This document shows, piece by piece, positions 12,409 to 22,249 of a stretch of DNA of 64,000 nt. The position numbers and the translations under genes are program-made. The DNA comes from Aradus depressus (lineage: Eukaryota > Arthropoda > Insecta > Hemiptera > Aradidae). The stretch covers positions 42,789,675-42,853,674 of the forward strand of contig OY759219.1 in NCBI GenBank assembly GCA_963662175.1. The letters run 5' to 3'. Every line of letters begins with the position of its first letter. The stretch's first letter is position 1. Under the pieces are notes generated by a model. It was not told where the DNA came from and ran no database searches. It saw only the letters and a program-made list of their open reading frames with translations.

Positions 12409-14043
12409 CTGATCAGCAGACGAGCTCTTGTTTTCCCAGGACTTTGCCGAGGAGCCGGCTGAGCAGTATTTTCCCAAAATAGGCGGAGGTGGAGGAGTGG
12501 GGATCCTGTTTGGATCTATCACCAATTTGGGCTTTTTCAAGATTTCATTTGATCGGTCGGACATGGGTTGAGAAGAGAACGAGTCGAGATTCCTTTTGAG
12601 TGTTGGTGGAAGTGGAGCTGCACTCCTGTAGTCGGAGTACTGTGGATATGGGCTCGACCGTCCTTGGTTACCTCTGTTTGAACCGCCTAAACCACCTCGG
12701 TCAGACCACTGACCTCCAGCTACATCTGTGTCAGTCCTCGTTGAACCTCCTCCAAGTCCGGTTGCTGACTGTTTCTGGTCACCTCGGTCAGGGTCAGACC
12801 ATTGACCTCCTATAGTCACTTTTTGGTCGTCTTTGATCAGACCGCCACCACCTCGATCAGACCACTGACCTCCTATTGTCGGTTTTTGTTCTCCTCTGGT
12901 TGGACCAACACCACCTCGTTCAGACCATTGACCACCAATTGCCGCTTTTTGGTCACCTCTGGCCGAACCACCACTACCTCGCTCAGACCATTGACCACCT
13001 ACTGTCGGTTTTGGGTCACCTCTAGTCGGACCGCCACCACCTCGTTCAGACCATTGACCTCCTGCTGTTGGTTTTTGGTCACCTCTAGTCGGACCGCCAC
13101 CACCTCGTTCAGACCACTGACTTCCTACAGTCAGTTTTGGGTCACTTCTGGTTGGACCAACTCCTCCTCGCTCACTCCATTGACTTCCTGCAGTCGGTTT
13201 TGAGTCACTTCTGGTTGGACCACCTCGGTCAGTCCATTGACTTCCTCCAGTCGCTTTTGGGTCTTTTCTGGTTGGACCACCTCGGTCGGACCATTGACTT
13301 CCTCCAGGCGGTTTTGGATCATTTCTGGTTGGACCACCTCGGTCGGTCCATTGACTTCCTCCAGGCGGTTTTGGATCATTTCTGCTTGGATCACCTCGGT
13401 CAGTCCATTGACTTCCTGCAATTGATTTTGGGTCACTTGTAGTTGGACCACCTCCACCTCGGTCAGTCCATTGATCTCTTCCTACAGATTGTTGGTCACC
13501 TCTGGTCGAACCGCCTAAACTCCCGCCTCCACCTCGGTCAGACCATTGACTTCCTGCTGCGAGTTTTTGTTGCTGGTCACCTCTGCTCGGACCGCCGTAA
13601 CTCCCACCTCGGTCCGACCACTGCCCGGTTGTTCCTGGTTTTGGATCATTTCTAGTTGGACCACTTCCACCTCGGTCAGACCATTGACCTGCTGCTTGGT
13701 TTTGTTGCTGGTCAACTCTGGTTGGACCGCCCCCATCTCGGTCAGACCACTGGTTTCTTTCGGATGCTCCCGGTGCCTGTTGCCGCCACATCGCCTCCTG
13801 CTGGACCACCGACAATTTTGTCTCCATACCGACACTACTAGTATTGCCTGGTTTCGTCGATGGATAGCTGGAAACCCCTCCTCCACCGCTGCCTCCTGCC
13901 CCTGGTCCACTGAAAGATGGCATGCCTCCTGTGAGTGGTGCTGTGAAGGTGGCCGGCCTCAGCAATCTGCTTCCAGTCCCACCGATAGCTTGATTCTGGT
14001 ATGATATATTCATCGGGGGGAATCCAATATTCAGACCAGAACT
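12409..14043 (-). CDS. Gene 1 exon 3: 17 tandem QW[ST]-[DE]-R repeats
   Basis: 1,635 nt, exactly 545 codons, entering and leaving in phase 0 (acceptor TTTTTTAG before AGT, donor CAG|GTGAGT). The first residues are SSGLNIGFPPM, followed by a Gly/Ser-rich segment. Then come 17 repeats of 18-31 residues, with a core such as GGQWSERGGGGPTRGDPK, each with an invariant QW and almost always [ST][DE]R. The end is Pro-rich (PTPPPPPILG) with a basic KKPK stretch. The repeats are low-complexity and hydrophilic with one Trp each, as in disordered RNA- or chromatin-associated proteins; that role is inferred. Skipping this exon would keep the frame. The repeated DNA leaves long open frames on other strands that are not genes. 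Confidence 0.85.
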
Positions 14044-14141
14044 CTAAAAAATAAGAAATTTATTAATATTGCCACAAAATGCACCTCAATGGAACTAAAT
14101 GTACAAAACGGTTCTATAATATAAATAAAAAAGAAGGTATA

Positions 14142-14351
14142 AGACTCATGCCCGGGCATTTCAACTACGAGTTCATATCATCTACTACGAAAGCAGTTTG
14201 TTGGACATGAGCCCGACAAATGTTGCCAACGTAGGTTTATTTACGTAGAATAGAGGTTTTTAACGATTATCTGACATTGCACAGGCTCGGGACCATCGCT
14301 TAACTTCCCATCCGAAGGACGGCGTACGCAAGGTTCTTTACCTCCCAGATA
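14142..14351 (-). mobile_element. SINE family A, 5'-truncated
   Basis: Plus strand shows ACTCATGCCCGGGCATTTCA, GACATGAGCCCGAC, CAGGCTCGGGACCATCGCTT and CCATCCGAAGGACGGCG, then TTTACCTCCCAGAT. The tRNA head is missing, and the middle between the CATGAGCCCGAC and TTAACGA blocks is shortened. Confidence 0.85.
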
Positions 14352-14583
14352 AAAAAACGTCTAAAAAGTTAATTAATTTATCAAAATAAATTTTACTCAT
14401 TTATGTGAAAAAAATATGAACATTGAGCGACATTACTGAAAAAATTACAATAATTAAAACAATTGAGAATGCAATCTTTATTAATAATTAATAAAATAAC
14501 TTTAATTTTTTCAAAATAAGTTTCATTAGCTCTCAATTTCTGACTCCGACGAATGATTCTTCTTGACCGACGACATTTTTCAT

Positions 14584-14983
14584 ACTGAACACCCACCTCA
14601 ATACTAAAAGAGTAGGAGATAAACATTGTCAGAATTGAAGAGGTTTTACCTGTAAATCCATTTATTTTTCTAGATCAACTTACAAAAAGTTACACATAGA
14701 TTAAAGAGGCTAATTGTGAATATATTTTTGACTGAGCTATCAGGACTTTAACCTGTTTAGTTATATTAATTATTTATATAAAATATATACTTTTTGATTT
14801 GTGTTACATTTCCTCCAACTGAGCAAAATATTATCGGTTAATCTCCTCAGTGCGACTCAGTTGAGTTTTCCCTTTAATATCAAATGACAGATTTGGCTGA
14901 AAATAGGTATCGATTCACCGATTGTATATTTAAAAACTAGATACCAATAGAAAAATAATACTGGATGGTCCCTAACATTAATT
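14584..14983. repeat. Left arm of inverted repeat flanking exon 2
   Basis: From ACTGAACACCCACCTC to GGTCCCTAACATTAATT. Its reverse complement, diverged by substitutions and small indels, is at 15736-16431, where a SINE interrupts it. Shared blocks include TTCTAGATCAACTTAC, GAGCTATCAGGACTTTA and TATTATCGGTTAATCTCC. Confidence 0.9.
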
Positions 14984-15447
14984 AAGAATTCTTCTTCGTC
15001 GTAGTCGGAAATTGAGAACTAATGAAACATATTTTGAAAATATTAAAAAGAATATCTCAACACATACAAGGAGATTTAGTTTCACAACTTCAATACGCCC
15101 ATCCTAAAGAATAATTTTTTTCTTTTTTACCTTTCACCTACAAAAAGCCTTACAAAAAAGAAATCTTCATGTCACTACGTTAAATTCGCAGAAGTGTTAC
15201 TAAAAACTGTAAACACTGTGATTTGTTCTAGTACTACCATAAAGGGTCTTAAAGAGCTCTCTGACAGCAACAGGCTAATATTCCATGTAGTATACACACG
15301 TTAACTACACTCAATATTCTCCTTACCCACTCCAAATTACATACCATAAACAATATTTTATGATGATGTAATTTTAATTATGAAACAAGAAGGTTGGTGT
15401 ACTGGAGCCTTCATCCAAACCAGCACACCTTTAAAAGATCCACTCAC

Positions 15448-15589
15448 CGTGTACTGTGGCTGTATCGGCCGTAGAAAGGGGTTGGTCGGGAGGGCTGGTG
15501 GAAAACCAATTTTTGATAAATCTTCACTAAAACGTCTCGTCATTGGATCCACCTCTCGGTCCAGCTTCAGAGGAGACTTGTTCAACTCT
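15448..15589 (-). CDS. Gene 1 exon 2 (142 nt)
   Basis: Acceptor TTTGAAG precedes A-GAG-TTG-AAC; the single A completes the AGA codon begun by AG at the end of exon 1. Then 47 open codons (starting ELNKSPLKLDREVDP and ending PIQPQYT) run to donor ACG|GTGAGT in phase 0. Length and phases fit both neighbours. The segment has no recognised domain. Unlike exon 3 it cannot be skipped without a frameshift. It sits between two long inverted intronic repeats, an arrangement known to favour back-splicing. Confidence 0.75.
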
Positions 15590-15735
15590 CTTCAAACAAA
15601 ATATTAAAAAAAAAAAAATTATTAAGACATCAAAAAACTTTCAAAAATCATCATAAATATATATTTTTTAAGTATTAAAAAAATAAACAGGTTAAAAACA
15701 TATGATAAATTAAATATAATTTTAAAATGCATAGC

Positions 15736-16431
15736 AATTAATGTTAGGGACCATCCAGTATTATTTTTCCAATGATATTTAGTATTTAAATCGGTATGAA
15801 AGGGAAAACTTAACTGAGTCGCACTGGATAGGTTTATTGTCGGAGATTAACCGATAATATTTCGCTGTTTGAGGAAAATTAACACAAATCAAAAAGTATA
15901 TATTTTATATATATAATGGGCACCGGTAGCTCAGTGGTATGCGTGTTTGCCTTCTGAGCTCAAGAACGTGGGTTCGAAACCCGACCGAGGCCCTTAGTTT
16001 ATTTTATCTGGGAGGTAAAATAAACTTAAGCACGCCGTCCTTCGGATGGGACGTTAAGCGATGGTCCCGAGCCTGTACGCTGTCAGGTACTCGTTAAAGA
16101 CTCCTGCCCTAGGTGAATAAAAAATTTAGGGTAGGCAAAATTTAGGACTCCCACAGTAGAGTCGGACTCAGGTCCACCAGAGTGAGGAAAGAGCGCTCTG
16201 GTAGTAGACAATACGATCAAAGTAGTTAAAGCCCGGGCATGAGTCATAAAACCTAACCTATAATTAATAGAACCAGATAGGCTAAAGTCCTGATAGCTCA
16301 GTGCAAAAATAAAAAATTAATTCAAATTTAGCCTCTTGAATCCATGTGTAACTTTTTGTAAGTTGATCTAGAAAAATAAAATAAATGGGTTTTTATCTCC
16401 TACACCTTTAGTATTGAGGTGGGTGTTCAGT
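15736..16431. repeat. Right arm of inverted repeat flanking exon 2, split by a SINE
   Basis: Reverse complement of 14584-14983 from AATTAATGTTAGGGACC to GGGTGTTCAGT. Removing the SINE at 15918-16260 leaves about 353 bp of arm. Confidence 0.9.
15918..16260 (+). mobile_element. SINE family A, near full length
   Basis: Starts GGGCACCGGTAGCTCAGTGG, a tRNA-like head with an A box (TAGCTCAGTGGTA) and a B box (GGGTTCGAAACCC). It is followed by the body domain CCGTCCTTCGGATGGGACGT, CGAGCCTGTACG, GTCAGGTACTCG, and ends CATAAAACCTAACCTA. A and B boxes imply RNA polymerase III transcription. It lies inside the right arm of the intronic inverted repeat, so it is younger than that repeat. Confidence 0.93.
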
Positions 16432-16724
16432 TTAATATATTTCACCATGAGAAAAGTCCATGGTGAATCACCAACAAAGTACTTCCACGAACTAATGTTT
16501 TCTCTCTCCCTCAGAAACCATTATATCGATTTGGTTGAATATTAATTAGGTTCAACTCAAGGATTTCATAGTAAATTTCGTATTAATAAAATAGTTACAT
16601 TGACAGTAATTAGTGTTTCCATGTAAATTTTCCCTCCCTTCACTTAAAATACGTGTCATTATATCATAGGCACACCTGCTCTTTACATTTTTTTCTTGCA
16701 AATAGAGAATAAGTGAGTACATAC

Positions 16725-17608
16725 CTTAAAGGAGGCGGGGATAGGGAGAGTTTCCTGGACTGCTGAGGAGATCTGTCTTTGTACGGATATCTCTCTCGAC
16801 TGGGAGATCTCCGGTAACGTCGGTCACTCTCTCTCGAGTCACTTCGGTATCTCCCATCCCGGGAGTTCCGTCTTCTCTCCTCTCCACCTCTGCATTCCTT
16901 GAACTCCCCACCACGTCGGTTCATCTTGTCTTTTCTTTGATCCTCCTTTGACCCCCTACTTCCCCGAGGACTTCTTTCACGATATCTTCCCTCCTTCTGC
17001 CGCTCCTCTAATCGTCGTCCAAATTTTCTTTCCTCTGATTTGTAACATTTTTTTGGTTTATCATTATATTTGTCATCTGAAAAATCACTTGTAGAATCTT
17101 CATTCTTATTTACATTAACATAAACTAATCTATCTGATGAATCAGACACATCTTGATTAGTAATAGTTTTATCAATAAAAGATTCATTTCTTATTATAGT
17201 TTTAACAAGTGTACCATCAGGCTTATAAGAGACTAATGCTTTATTTGATACATTATCAAGTTTACTTCCATTTCTGTCATTAATAAAACAAACATTTATA
17301 TTTCCAACTCCTAACGTAAGCTCATTGTTGACGTTACTTTGCGAACAAAACTTAGAAGAAGCCACCTCCTCAAAGCCTGATGTTCCACAACTATTTAACT
17401 CCTTCAAATTTTCAAGAAAGTCTTCAATGTCACCTTCTGTAGGATAAGGTTTATTGTCTACAGTTTCTTTAATACTATCAAACTTTGGAGTATTACTGAC
17501 GTAACCACTTGCCTCATTGATTGGTTTTGATTCAGGCCCCTCAACAAGACTTAAATCATCTACACTTTTCCAAAAAGTATCTCTTTTGACTCCTTCATTG
17601 CTCTCCAT
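16725..17608 (-). CDS. Gene 1 exon 1: start codon, acidic region, RS tract
   Basis: The chosen start is the ATG at 17608-17606 (MESNEGVKRDTFWKSVDD). The upstream in-frame sequence encodes a Phe/Tyr/Leu-rich stretch from an AT-rich leader and has no better ATG. 884 nt give 294 codons plus AG. Residues 1-195 are acidic and Ser/Asn-rich; about 195-290 is a basic/Arg-Ser tract (RRYRRSPSRER, YKDRSPQQSRKLSLSPPP). The donor AAG|GTATGT is strong; reading on past it reaches a stop after about 20 codons. The RS tract is like that of splicing-associated nuclear proteins. The 5' UTR and promoter are not identified. Confidence 0.8.
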
Positions 17609-18261
17609 AAGGATTAAATAAAAATAAAAAAGCAAACTTGCTTAGAAAAATAAATATACTAGGCATAAACTAACCTTTACAACTTTGAAGAGGAACTTTC
17701 AGTAATATAACTTAAATATCTTTACATTAAGTGGATTTCTTCCTTCCTTAAATCTTCAATTAAACAGTAATATGTACACAACTATAGTTAACAAACCACA
17801 GAACATATGACAGAACAATCTGCAATTTATGGACCGCAAAAGAGAACACCGCCATTCAAGCCTCTACACTAGTTGATAAGTTCAACACGGGCTGCAGCAC
17901 ACTACCATCATTGGAATTGCGGTTCTTTCAAACTCCAAGGCCTTCTATTATTTTATTTCCTTCAATTCCTGTTACTATTTCCTTCAGTTCCTGTTACTAT
18001 TTCCTCTTCAGTATAATTTGGACTTTCTGATAATGAAAATATAACTCGATAAATACGACATTATTAAATCTAACTCCTTTTTTAAAAGTGTTTATATTTT
18101 CAATATGACATGTGAATATAGGTTTTTAAAATATATTTCATTGTTTATCACATTTTCTTCTATCAGTTCATCATTACTCAAAACTAATGGTAAGTGATTA
18201 TTACTATTAAGAATATAATACATTTTTATTTAAAATACCTACCTGTAAAAGACACACTGTA

Positions 18262-18330
18262 TTATTGTGTACCTGACATCGCACAAGCTCGGGTCCATCG
18301 CTTAACGTCACAACCGAAGGATGGTTAGTT
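18262..18330 (-). mobile_element. SINE family A body fragment
   Basis: GTACCTGACATCGCAC, AAGCTCGGGTCCATCGC and TTAACGTCACAACCGAAGGA match the reverse complement of the SINE body domain. Confidence 0.7.
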
Positions 18331-18344
18331 AGTTTTTTTTTTCT

Positions 18345-18530
18345 TCTTTTTTGGCCTTATGCTCGATGCATATTAGCCATTTCACTATTTTATCTAATTA
18401 TTTACGACATCCATGGCCACGGGAGGGAGTTCTATCTACGAAATAAAACTCACTCCCGGACGGGATTCGAACCTCATGCTGTATTAAAACATACCTGTGC
18501 CATTAAGCACACTTTTTAAGCATGTCCCTT
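18345..18530 (-). mobile_element. Second tRNA-derived SINE-like fragment
   Basis: The minus strand contains GAGGTTCGAATCCCGTCCGG, a B box, preceded by a possible degenerate A-box region (TTAATGGCACAGG). Its body differs from family A (CCATGGCCACGGGAGG on the plus strand). It could be a decayed tRNA pseudogene. Confidence 0.45.
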
Positions 18531-18798
18531 CCAAGTTTGTTGTTTTACATTTTGTAATTACGATACTAAATATGCTATACAGTTTGGAGTGACATTTTTG
18601 GAAACTATGGTCTGAACAAAATATATATACATATATAAATTGGGTGTCAGAAGTGTCCATAACTTTAGGAGTGATTTGGTGAATGGAAAATAAGGAAAAA
18701 AGTTAATATAAACAGCAGTCCGGAAATGTCTTTTAAAAAGTTATTGAGAGAAAAAAATGATTTTCTTATCCAAATACAATTTGAAATTATAATAATTA

Positions 18799-19822
18799 CA
18801 GTAGAACCTCTATAAGTCGAACATCAAGGGATACGCCAAAAAATTCGAGTTATAGAGTTTTCGACTTATGGAGGATGTCGACATGGGCGGATTTTGATTC
18901 GACTTAGGTTAGGTTTTATGACTCATGCCCGGGCTTTAACAACGAGGTCATATCGCCTACTACCGCGCTCTTTCGTCACTCTGGTGGACATGAGCCCGAC
19001 TCTACTGTGGGAGTCCTAAATTTTGCCTACCCTAAATTTTTATTCACCTAGGGCAGGGGTCTTTAACGAGTACCTGACATCGTACAGGCTCGGGACCATG
19101 GCTTAACGTCCCATCCGAAGGAAGGCATGCTTAAGTTTATTTTACCTCCCAGATAAAATAAACTAAGGGCCTCGGTCGGGCTACGAACCCACGACCTTGA
19201 GCTCAGAAGTCAAGCACGCATACCACTGAGCTACCGGCGCCCTCTTGATTCGACTTGTAGAGGTTAAGATTCATTCTAACTAATTTTGAGTTAGAGAGGT
19301 AAAATTAATAAAAATTCAAGTTACAGAAGTAACAAACATATTTATATTCATTATAAATCAACATTATTTCAAAACATCCTTAAAATACGTAGTATATGTA
19401 GGTATTAAAAAAAGTCAGTAATTTTTTTTTTGCTTTAGATAATTGGTAATCCTATTTATTGTATATGTACTCTTAAATTGTTTTCTAAGAAACAATGGTG
19501 TACATTGTCGGCAAATTCTTAAAGTCGGTAACTTATTTTTCTTCGAGCTATTGAGGTAATAAGTTTCAAATAATCGAGTTGTAAAGGTTGTAAAATAAAG
19601 ATTGCTATGTTCGAGATACAGAGGTCCAATTTATTTTTTCGAGTTATAGAGGGAAAATATGTACCAAAATGGCTTGTAGGGACTCACTGATTATTTCGAC
19701 TAATAGAGGGTTGAGATTTCGAGTAATGGAGGTTTTGGGGCTTGAAGGGAAAAGAACAAAACTTTTTATCGAGTTTTGGAGGTTTTCGACTTATCGAGGT
19801 TCGACTTAAAGAGGTTCTACTG
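18799..19822. mobile_element. pogo/Tigger-like MITE with nested SINE
   Basis: The left end is CAGTAGAACCTCTATAAGTC and the right end, reversed, is CAGTAGAACCTCTTTAAGTC. Both are flanked by TA, the target dinucleotide of Tc1/mariner/pogo elements. Inside are many diverged copies of the same words (TCGACTTATGGAGG, GAGTTATAGAGG, TCGAGTTTTGGAGG), so it consists mostly of repeated terminal motifs. No transposase is seen. A SINE at 18906-19244 interrupts it. Confidence 0.85.
18906..19244 (-). mobile_element. SINE family A, full length, with 12-bp target duplication
   Basis: Complete element in reverse orientation (plus strand AGGTTAGGTTTTATGACTC to GAGCTACCGGCGCCC). Both sides carry TTGATTCGACTT (18894-18905 and 19245-19256), a perfect 12-bp target site duplication of the host MITE. 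This fixes the element ends and shows it moved after the MITE. Confidence 0.95.
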
Positions 19823-19921
19823 TATTTGAAATTATTTTTGTTGTTATTTTGTTCTGTATTTTTGATTGAGTGCTTGTGAGTTTTTATTTGTATTTTCAAT
19901 TAATAATTTTGTTTATTTACA

Positions 19922-20260
19922 ATGAAGGAAGATGGACATATTAGGGCTGAAATTGAAAATAAGAAAAAAGTTAATATCAAACGGGAATTGAGGAAGATTA
20001 AAAGACAGGCACGTGAGTCGTACCTCTCTAGTTCTGGTAAACAGGTTCATACAAAAATGTTTTGAAGTAGTGAGTAAATGTTGTACTAAAAAGTGTTTCA
20101 AAGACGTGAGGCCTGAGACACAAACCGATCTGTTTGACACTTTTTATGCGGTACAAAAACAAGAACAAGATTTAAGATTGTCTAAATGCATTAAGCCCAA
20201 TATCGTTGACAAAGAGAGTCAAAGCAAAACAGCAAGTCCTCAACATTTACGGGCATGGCC
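19922..20260 (+). pseudogene. N-terminal part of a broken gene-like ORF
   Basis: The frame opens at ATGAAGGAAGATGG and encodes a basic helix-like stretch (KRELRKIKRQARESYLSSSG). One frameshift near 20050-20065 leads into SKCCTKKCFKDVRPETQTDL, then FDTFYAVQKQEQDLRL. The layout (ARESY..SGK, paired Cys, then F...) resembles a multi-copy uncharacterised insect protein family whose later part has a SHYCR-type motif; this is from memory and unverified. The later part of the same frame seems to be at 21490-22245, beyond a SINE insertion. The family often occurs in many copies and may be transposon-borne. Confidence 0.55.
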
Positions 20261-20390
20261 CCCACAAGGGTGGGGCTGGTGCAACTTTGGTTGTCCAGTC
20301 CTTTTTATTTTTTTATTTTAGTAGATTTTGCAAGGGATCATAGCTTAAAAAGGCAAAATATATAATTATAAGAAAATACATACATATTCT

Positions 20391-20735
20391 GAGGGCGCCG
20401 GTAGCTCAGTGGTATGCGTGCTTGACTTCTGAGCTCAAGGTCGTGGGTTCGTAGCCCGACCGAGGCCCTTAGTTTATTTTATCTGGGAGGTAAAATAAAC
20501 TTAAGCACGCCGTCCTTCGGATGGGACGTTAAGCGATGGTCCCGAGCCTGTACGATGTCAGGTACTCGTTAAAGACCCCTACCCTAGATGAATAAAAATT
20601 TAGGGTAGGCAAAATTTAGGACTCCCACAGTAGAGTCGAGCTCATGTCCACCAGAGTGACGAAAGAGCGCTCTGGTAGTAGGCGATATGACCTCGTTGTT
20701 AAAGCCCGGGCATGAGTCATAAAACCTAACCTAAC
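20391..20735 (+). mobile_element. SINE family A, full length, with 12-bp target duplication
   Basis: Starts GAGGGCGCCGGTAGCTCAG, with A box, B box-like GGGTTCGTAGCCC, body domain and ending AAAACCTAACCTAAC. CATACATATTCT flanks it at 20379-20390 and 20736-20747. It lies within the broken ORF region, separating the two halves. Confidence 0.95.
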
Positions 20736-20747
20736 CATACATATTCT

Positions 20748-21489
20748 AGTTGTGCGAGTTATTAAGTTATTATTTAATTAGTTGCGTGTGTTGATAGTTA
20801 CTGTTGTTTGCAAATTACTAGTATAAAACAGTCCGCACGAGACAGGTATAGACGGGCCCCTCGCACTCCCTCAACCCTCCCCCACTCCTATTTCCCAGCC
20901 TATTGTCCAGCTGTTTCCCTCAGAGCAGTGTTCTAAAAATAGACGCATCGACGCATAGTATCAGTTTGACTGATTGAAAATGAATTGGCCAAAACTATTG
21001 ACTTTTCAGATGTTATTGATAAATTTAGTCAAAAGAAAGCTAGGAAAGCTTTGATAATTTAGGGCAGTTAGGCTATAAGTAAGCTTTTGTTGTAGCCAGT
21101 GTATTAAACACACACAAACATCGTAATTTTTAGAGCTCTTAATGTTTTTTTTTTTTAGATCGTAATACTAGTTTTTGTCAATTTTTATTTTAATGTTAGT
21201 GAATCAAAAAAATCTAAAAATTTAAACGTTAATTTCAGTAAAATAAAAGTAAATGATATAATCACGGTAGCAATTGATGTGTGAAATAATTTAATCAATA
21301 AAGTTTGGTTTTAAAATCTAACTGATACTGTAACATTAATTATACCTAACAATCAATTTTTAGTTTAAATAAAATTGTAAAAGGGTTAAAAAATAACCTT
21401 GTAATTATAATATAGCACATGACTATGAGATGGGGGGCCCGACCCTGATGCTGGTTACAGGGCCCGCAATCCAATGTGGGGGCCATGTT
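20748..21489. other. AT-rich spacer, no gene seen
   Basis: A short C/T-rich stretch near 20860-20920 is followed by AT-rich sequence. No open frame with recognisable content. Confidence 0.5.
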
Positions 21490-22245
21490 TACGGGACAGA
21501 GGATAGGAACGAAATAACAGTTTGTAGAGCATTAATTGCAGCACTTTATCATGTATCTGTTAAACGTATTAGGATAATTCAAAAAAAAATTCTCGATGGC
21601 CCTTCCTTTGAAGAAAGAAGAGGCTCATATAAAAACAGAGCCAAAAAATTGGAGAGAGATGTACTCGACTTGAAAGCCCACTTAGTCACAATCCCTAGCA
21701 AGAATAGTCACTACACCAATAGTCACTATACCAATAGTCACTACACCAATAGTCACTACACCAATAGTCACTGCACCAATAGTCACTACACCAATAGCCA
21801 CTACACCAATAGTCACTACACCAATAGTCACTGCACCAATAGTCACTACACCAATAGTCACTACACCAATAGTCACTACACCAATAGTCACTACACCAAT
21901 AGTCACTACACCAATAGTCACTACACCAATAGTCACTACACCAATAGTCACTACACCAATAGTCACTACACCAATAGTCACTACACCAATAGTCACTGCA
22001 CCAATAGTGATTTTTGTACAACCTGCGAAAGAAAACTATAAGTTGATCCTAGGGACCCATGTCAAACAAATTTCAAGTGAAGCGATGTATGGAAATAAAA
22101 AAAACATTGCTTGAAAGATGCAAAATCGACAACTCTGTGCTCGTTGTTGAATTCGACTACGGACAAAATTTACCCGTGCCCAAATTAAATGTAACACTGC
22201 AGTTTTATAAACGCCTTTTATGATATTATCTTTTCCACGTTCATA
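21490..22245 (+). pseudogene. C-terminal part of the broken gene-like ORF, with internal minisatellite
   Basis: The frame encodes DRNEITVCRALIAALYHVS, a basic linker (KRIRIIQKK), LERDVLDLKAHLVTIPSKNS, then about 20 units of HYTNS. Beyond the repeat, another frame reads KIDNSVLVVEFDYGQNLPVP followed by LQFYKRL, matching the expected order of the same protein family (helical domain, SHY motif, FD...LPxP block, YxRQL-like block). The normal single SHY motif has been expanded by DNA slippage. Frameshifts and a stop in YKRLL-stop-YY show it is not functional as it stands. Confidence 0.55.
21704..22012. repeat. 15-bp minisatellite, about 20 copies
   Basis: The unit AATAGTCACTACACC repeats about 20 times with rare changes (CTGCACC, AATAGCCAC). 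15 bp keeps the frame, giving NSHYT on the plus strand and long open frames on the minus strand (TIGVV, DYWCS) that are only shadows. Confidence 0.97.
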
Positions 22246-22249
22246 TTCA

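Larger units (their letters stand above)
14044..15447 (-). other. Gene 1 intron 2
   Basis: Holds a SINE (14142-14351), a small inverted pair (about 14498-14572 against 14987-15050) and the left arm of a large inverted repeat (14584-14983). The remaining sequence to 15447 is AT-rich and featureless. Confidence 0.65.
15590..16724 (-). other. Gene 1 intron 1
   Basis: Holds the right arm of the inverted repeat with a full-length SINE inserted in it. The 290 bp to 16724 is otherwise AT-rich without further signals. Confidence 0.65.
2638..17608 (-). other. Gene 1: five-exon gene for a ~2,397-residue RS/repeat/HHCC protein
   Basis: Five minus-strand exons join in phase: 17608-16725, 15589-15448, 14043-12409, 10307-10244 and 7106-2638. 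Donors read AAG|GTATGT, ACG|GTGAGT, CAG|GTGAGT and CAG|GTGAGA; acceptors end GAAG, TTTAG, TTTAG and CACAG. The joined CDS is 7,194 nt, giving 2,397 residues plus a stop. Order of domains: acidic/Ser-rich N-terminus, RS tract (about 195-290), 17 QW repeats in exon 3, Pro-rich end of exon 3, Asn/Pro/Gln-rich segment, second RS tract (about 1236-1335), first HHCC module (about 1510-1595), Lys/Thr-rich repeats (about 1845-2260), second HHCC module at the C-terminus. RS tracts suggest a nuclear, RNA- or chromatin-linked role; that is inference. The family is not recognised. Confidence 0.8.
17609..18798. other. Upstream region of gene 1 with SINE remnants
   Basis: The promoter and 5' UTR of gene 1 should lie here, but no TATA or initiator can be singled out. 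A T-rich, low-GC stretch is followed by two SINE remnants (18262-18330 and 18345-18530). Confidence 0.5.

Noticed and set aside
12802..13655. Several overlapping frames on both strands in exon 3
   Set aside because: They follow the periodic DNA of the QW repeats; only the frame with splice-consistent ends is kept.
15958..15990. Functional tRNA gene in the SINE head
   Set aside because: A and B boxes are present, but the acceptor stem is not maintained and the sequence continues into a SINE body repeated many times.
21682..22021. Minus-strand frames with TIGVV or DYWCS repeats
   Set aside because: Open only because the 15-bp repeat lacks stops in those frames.
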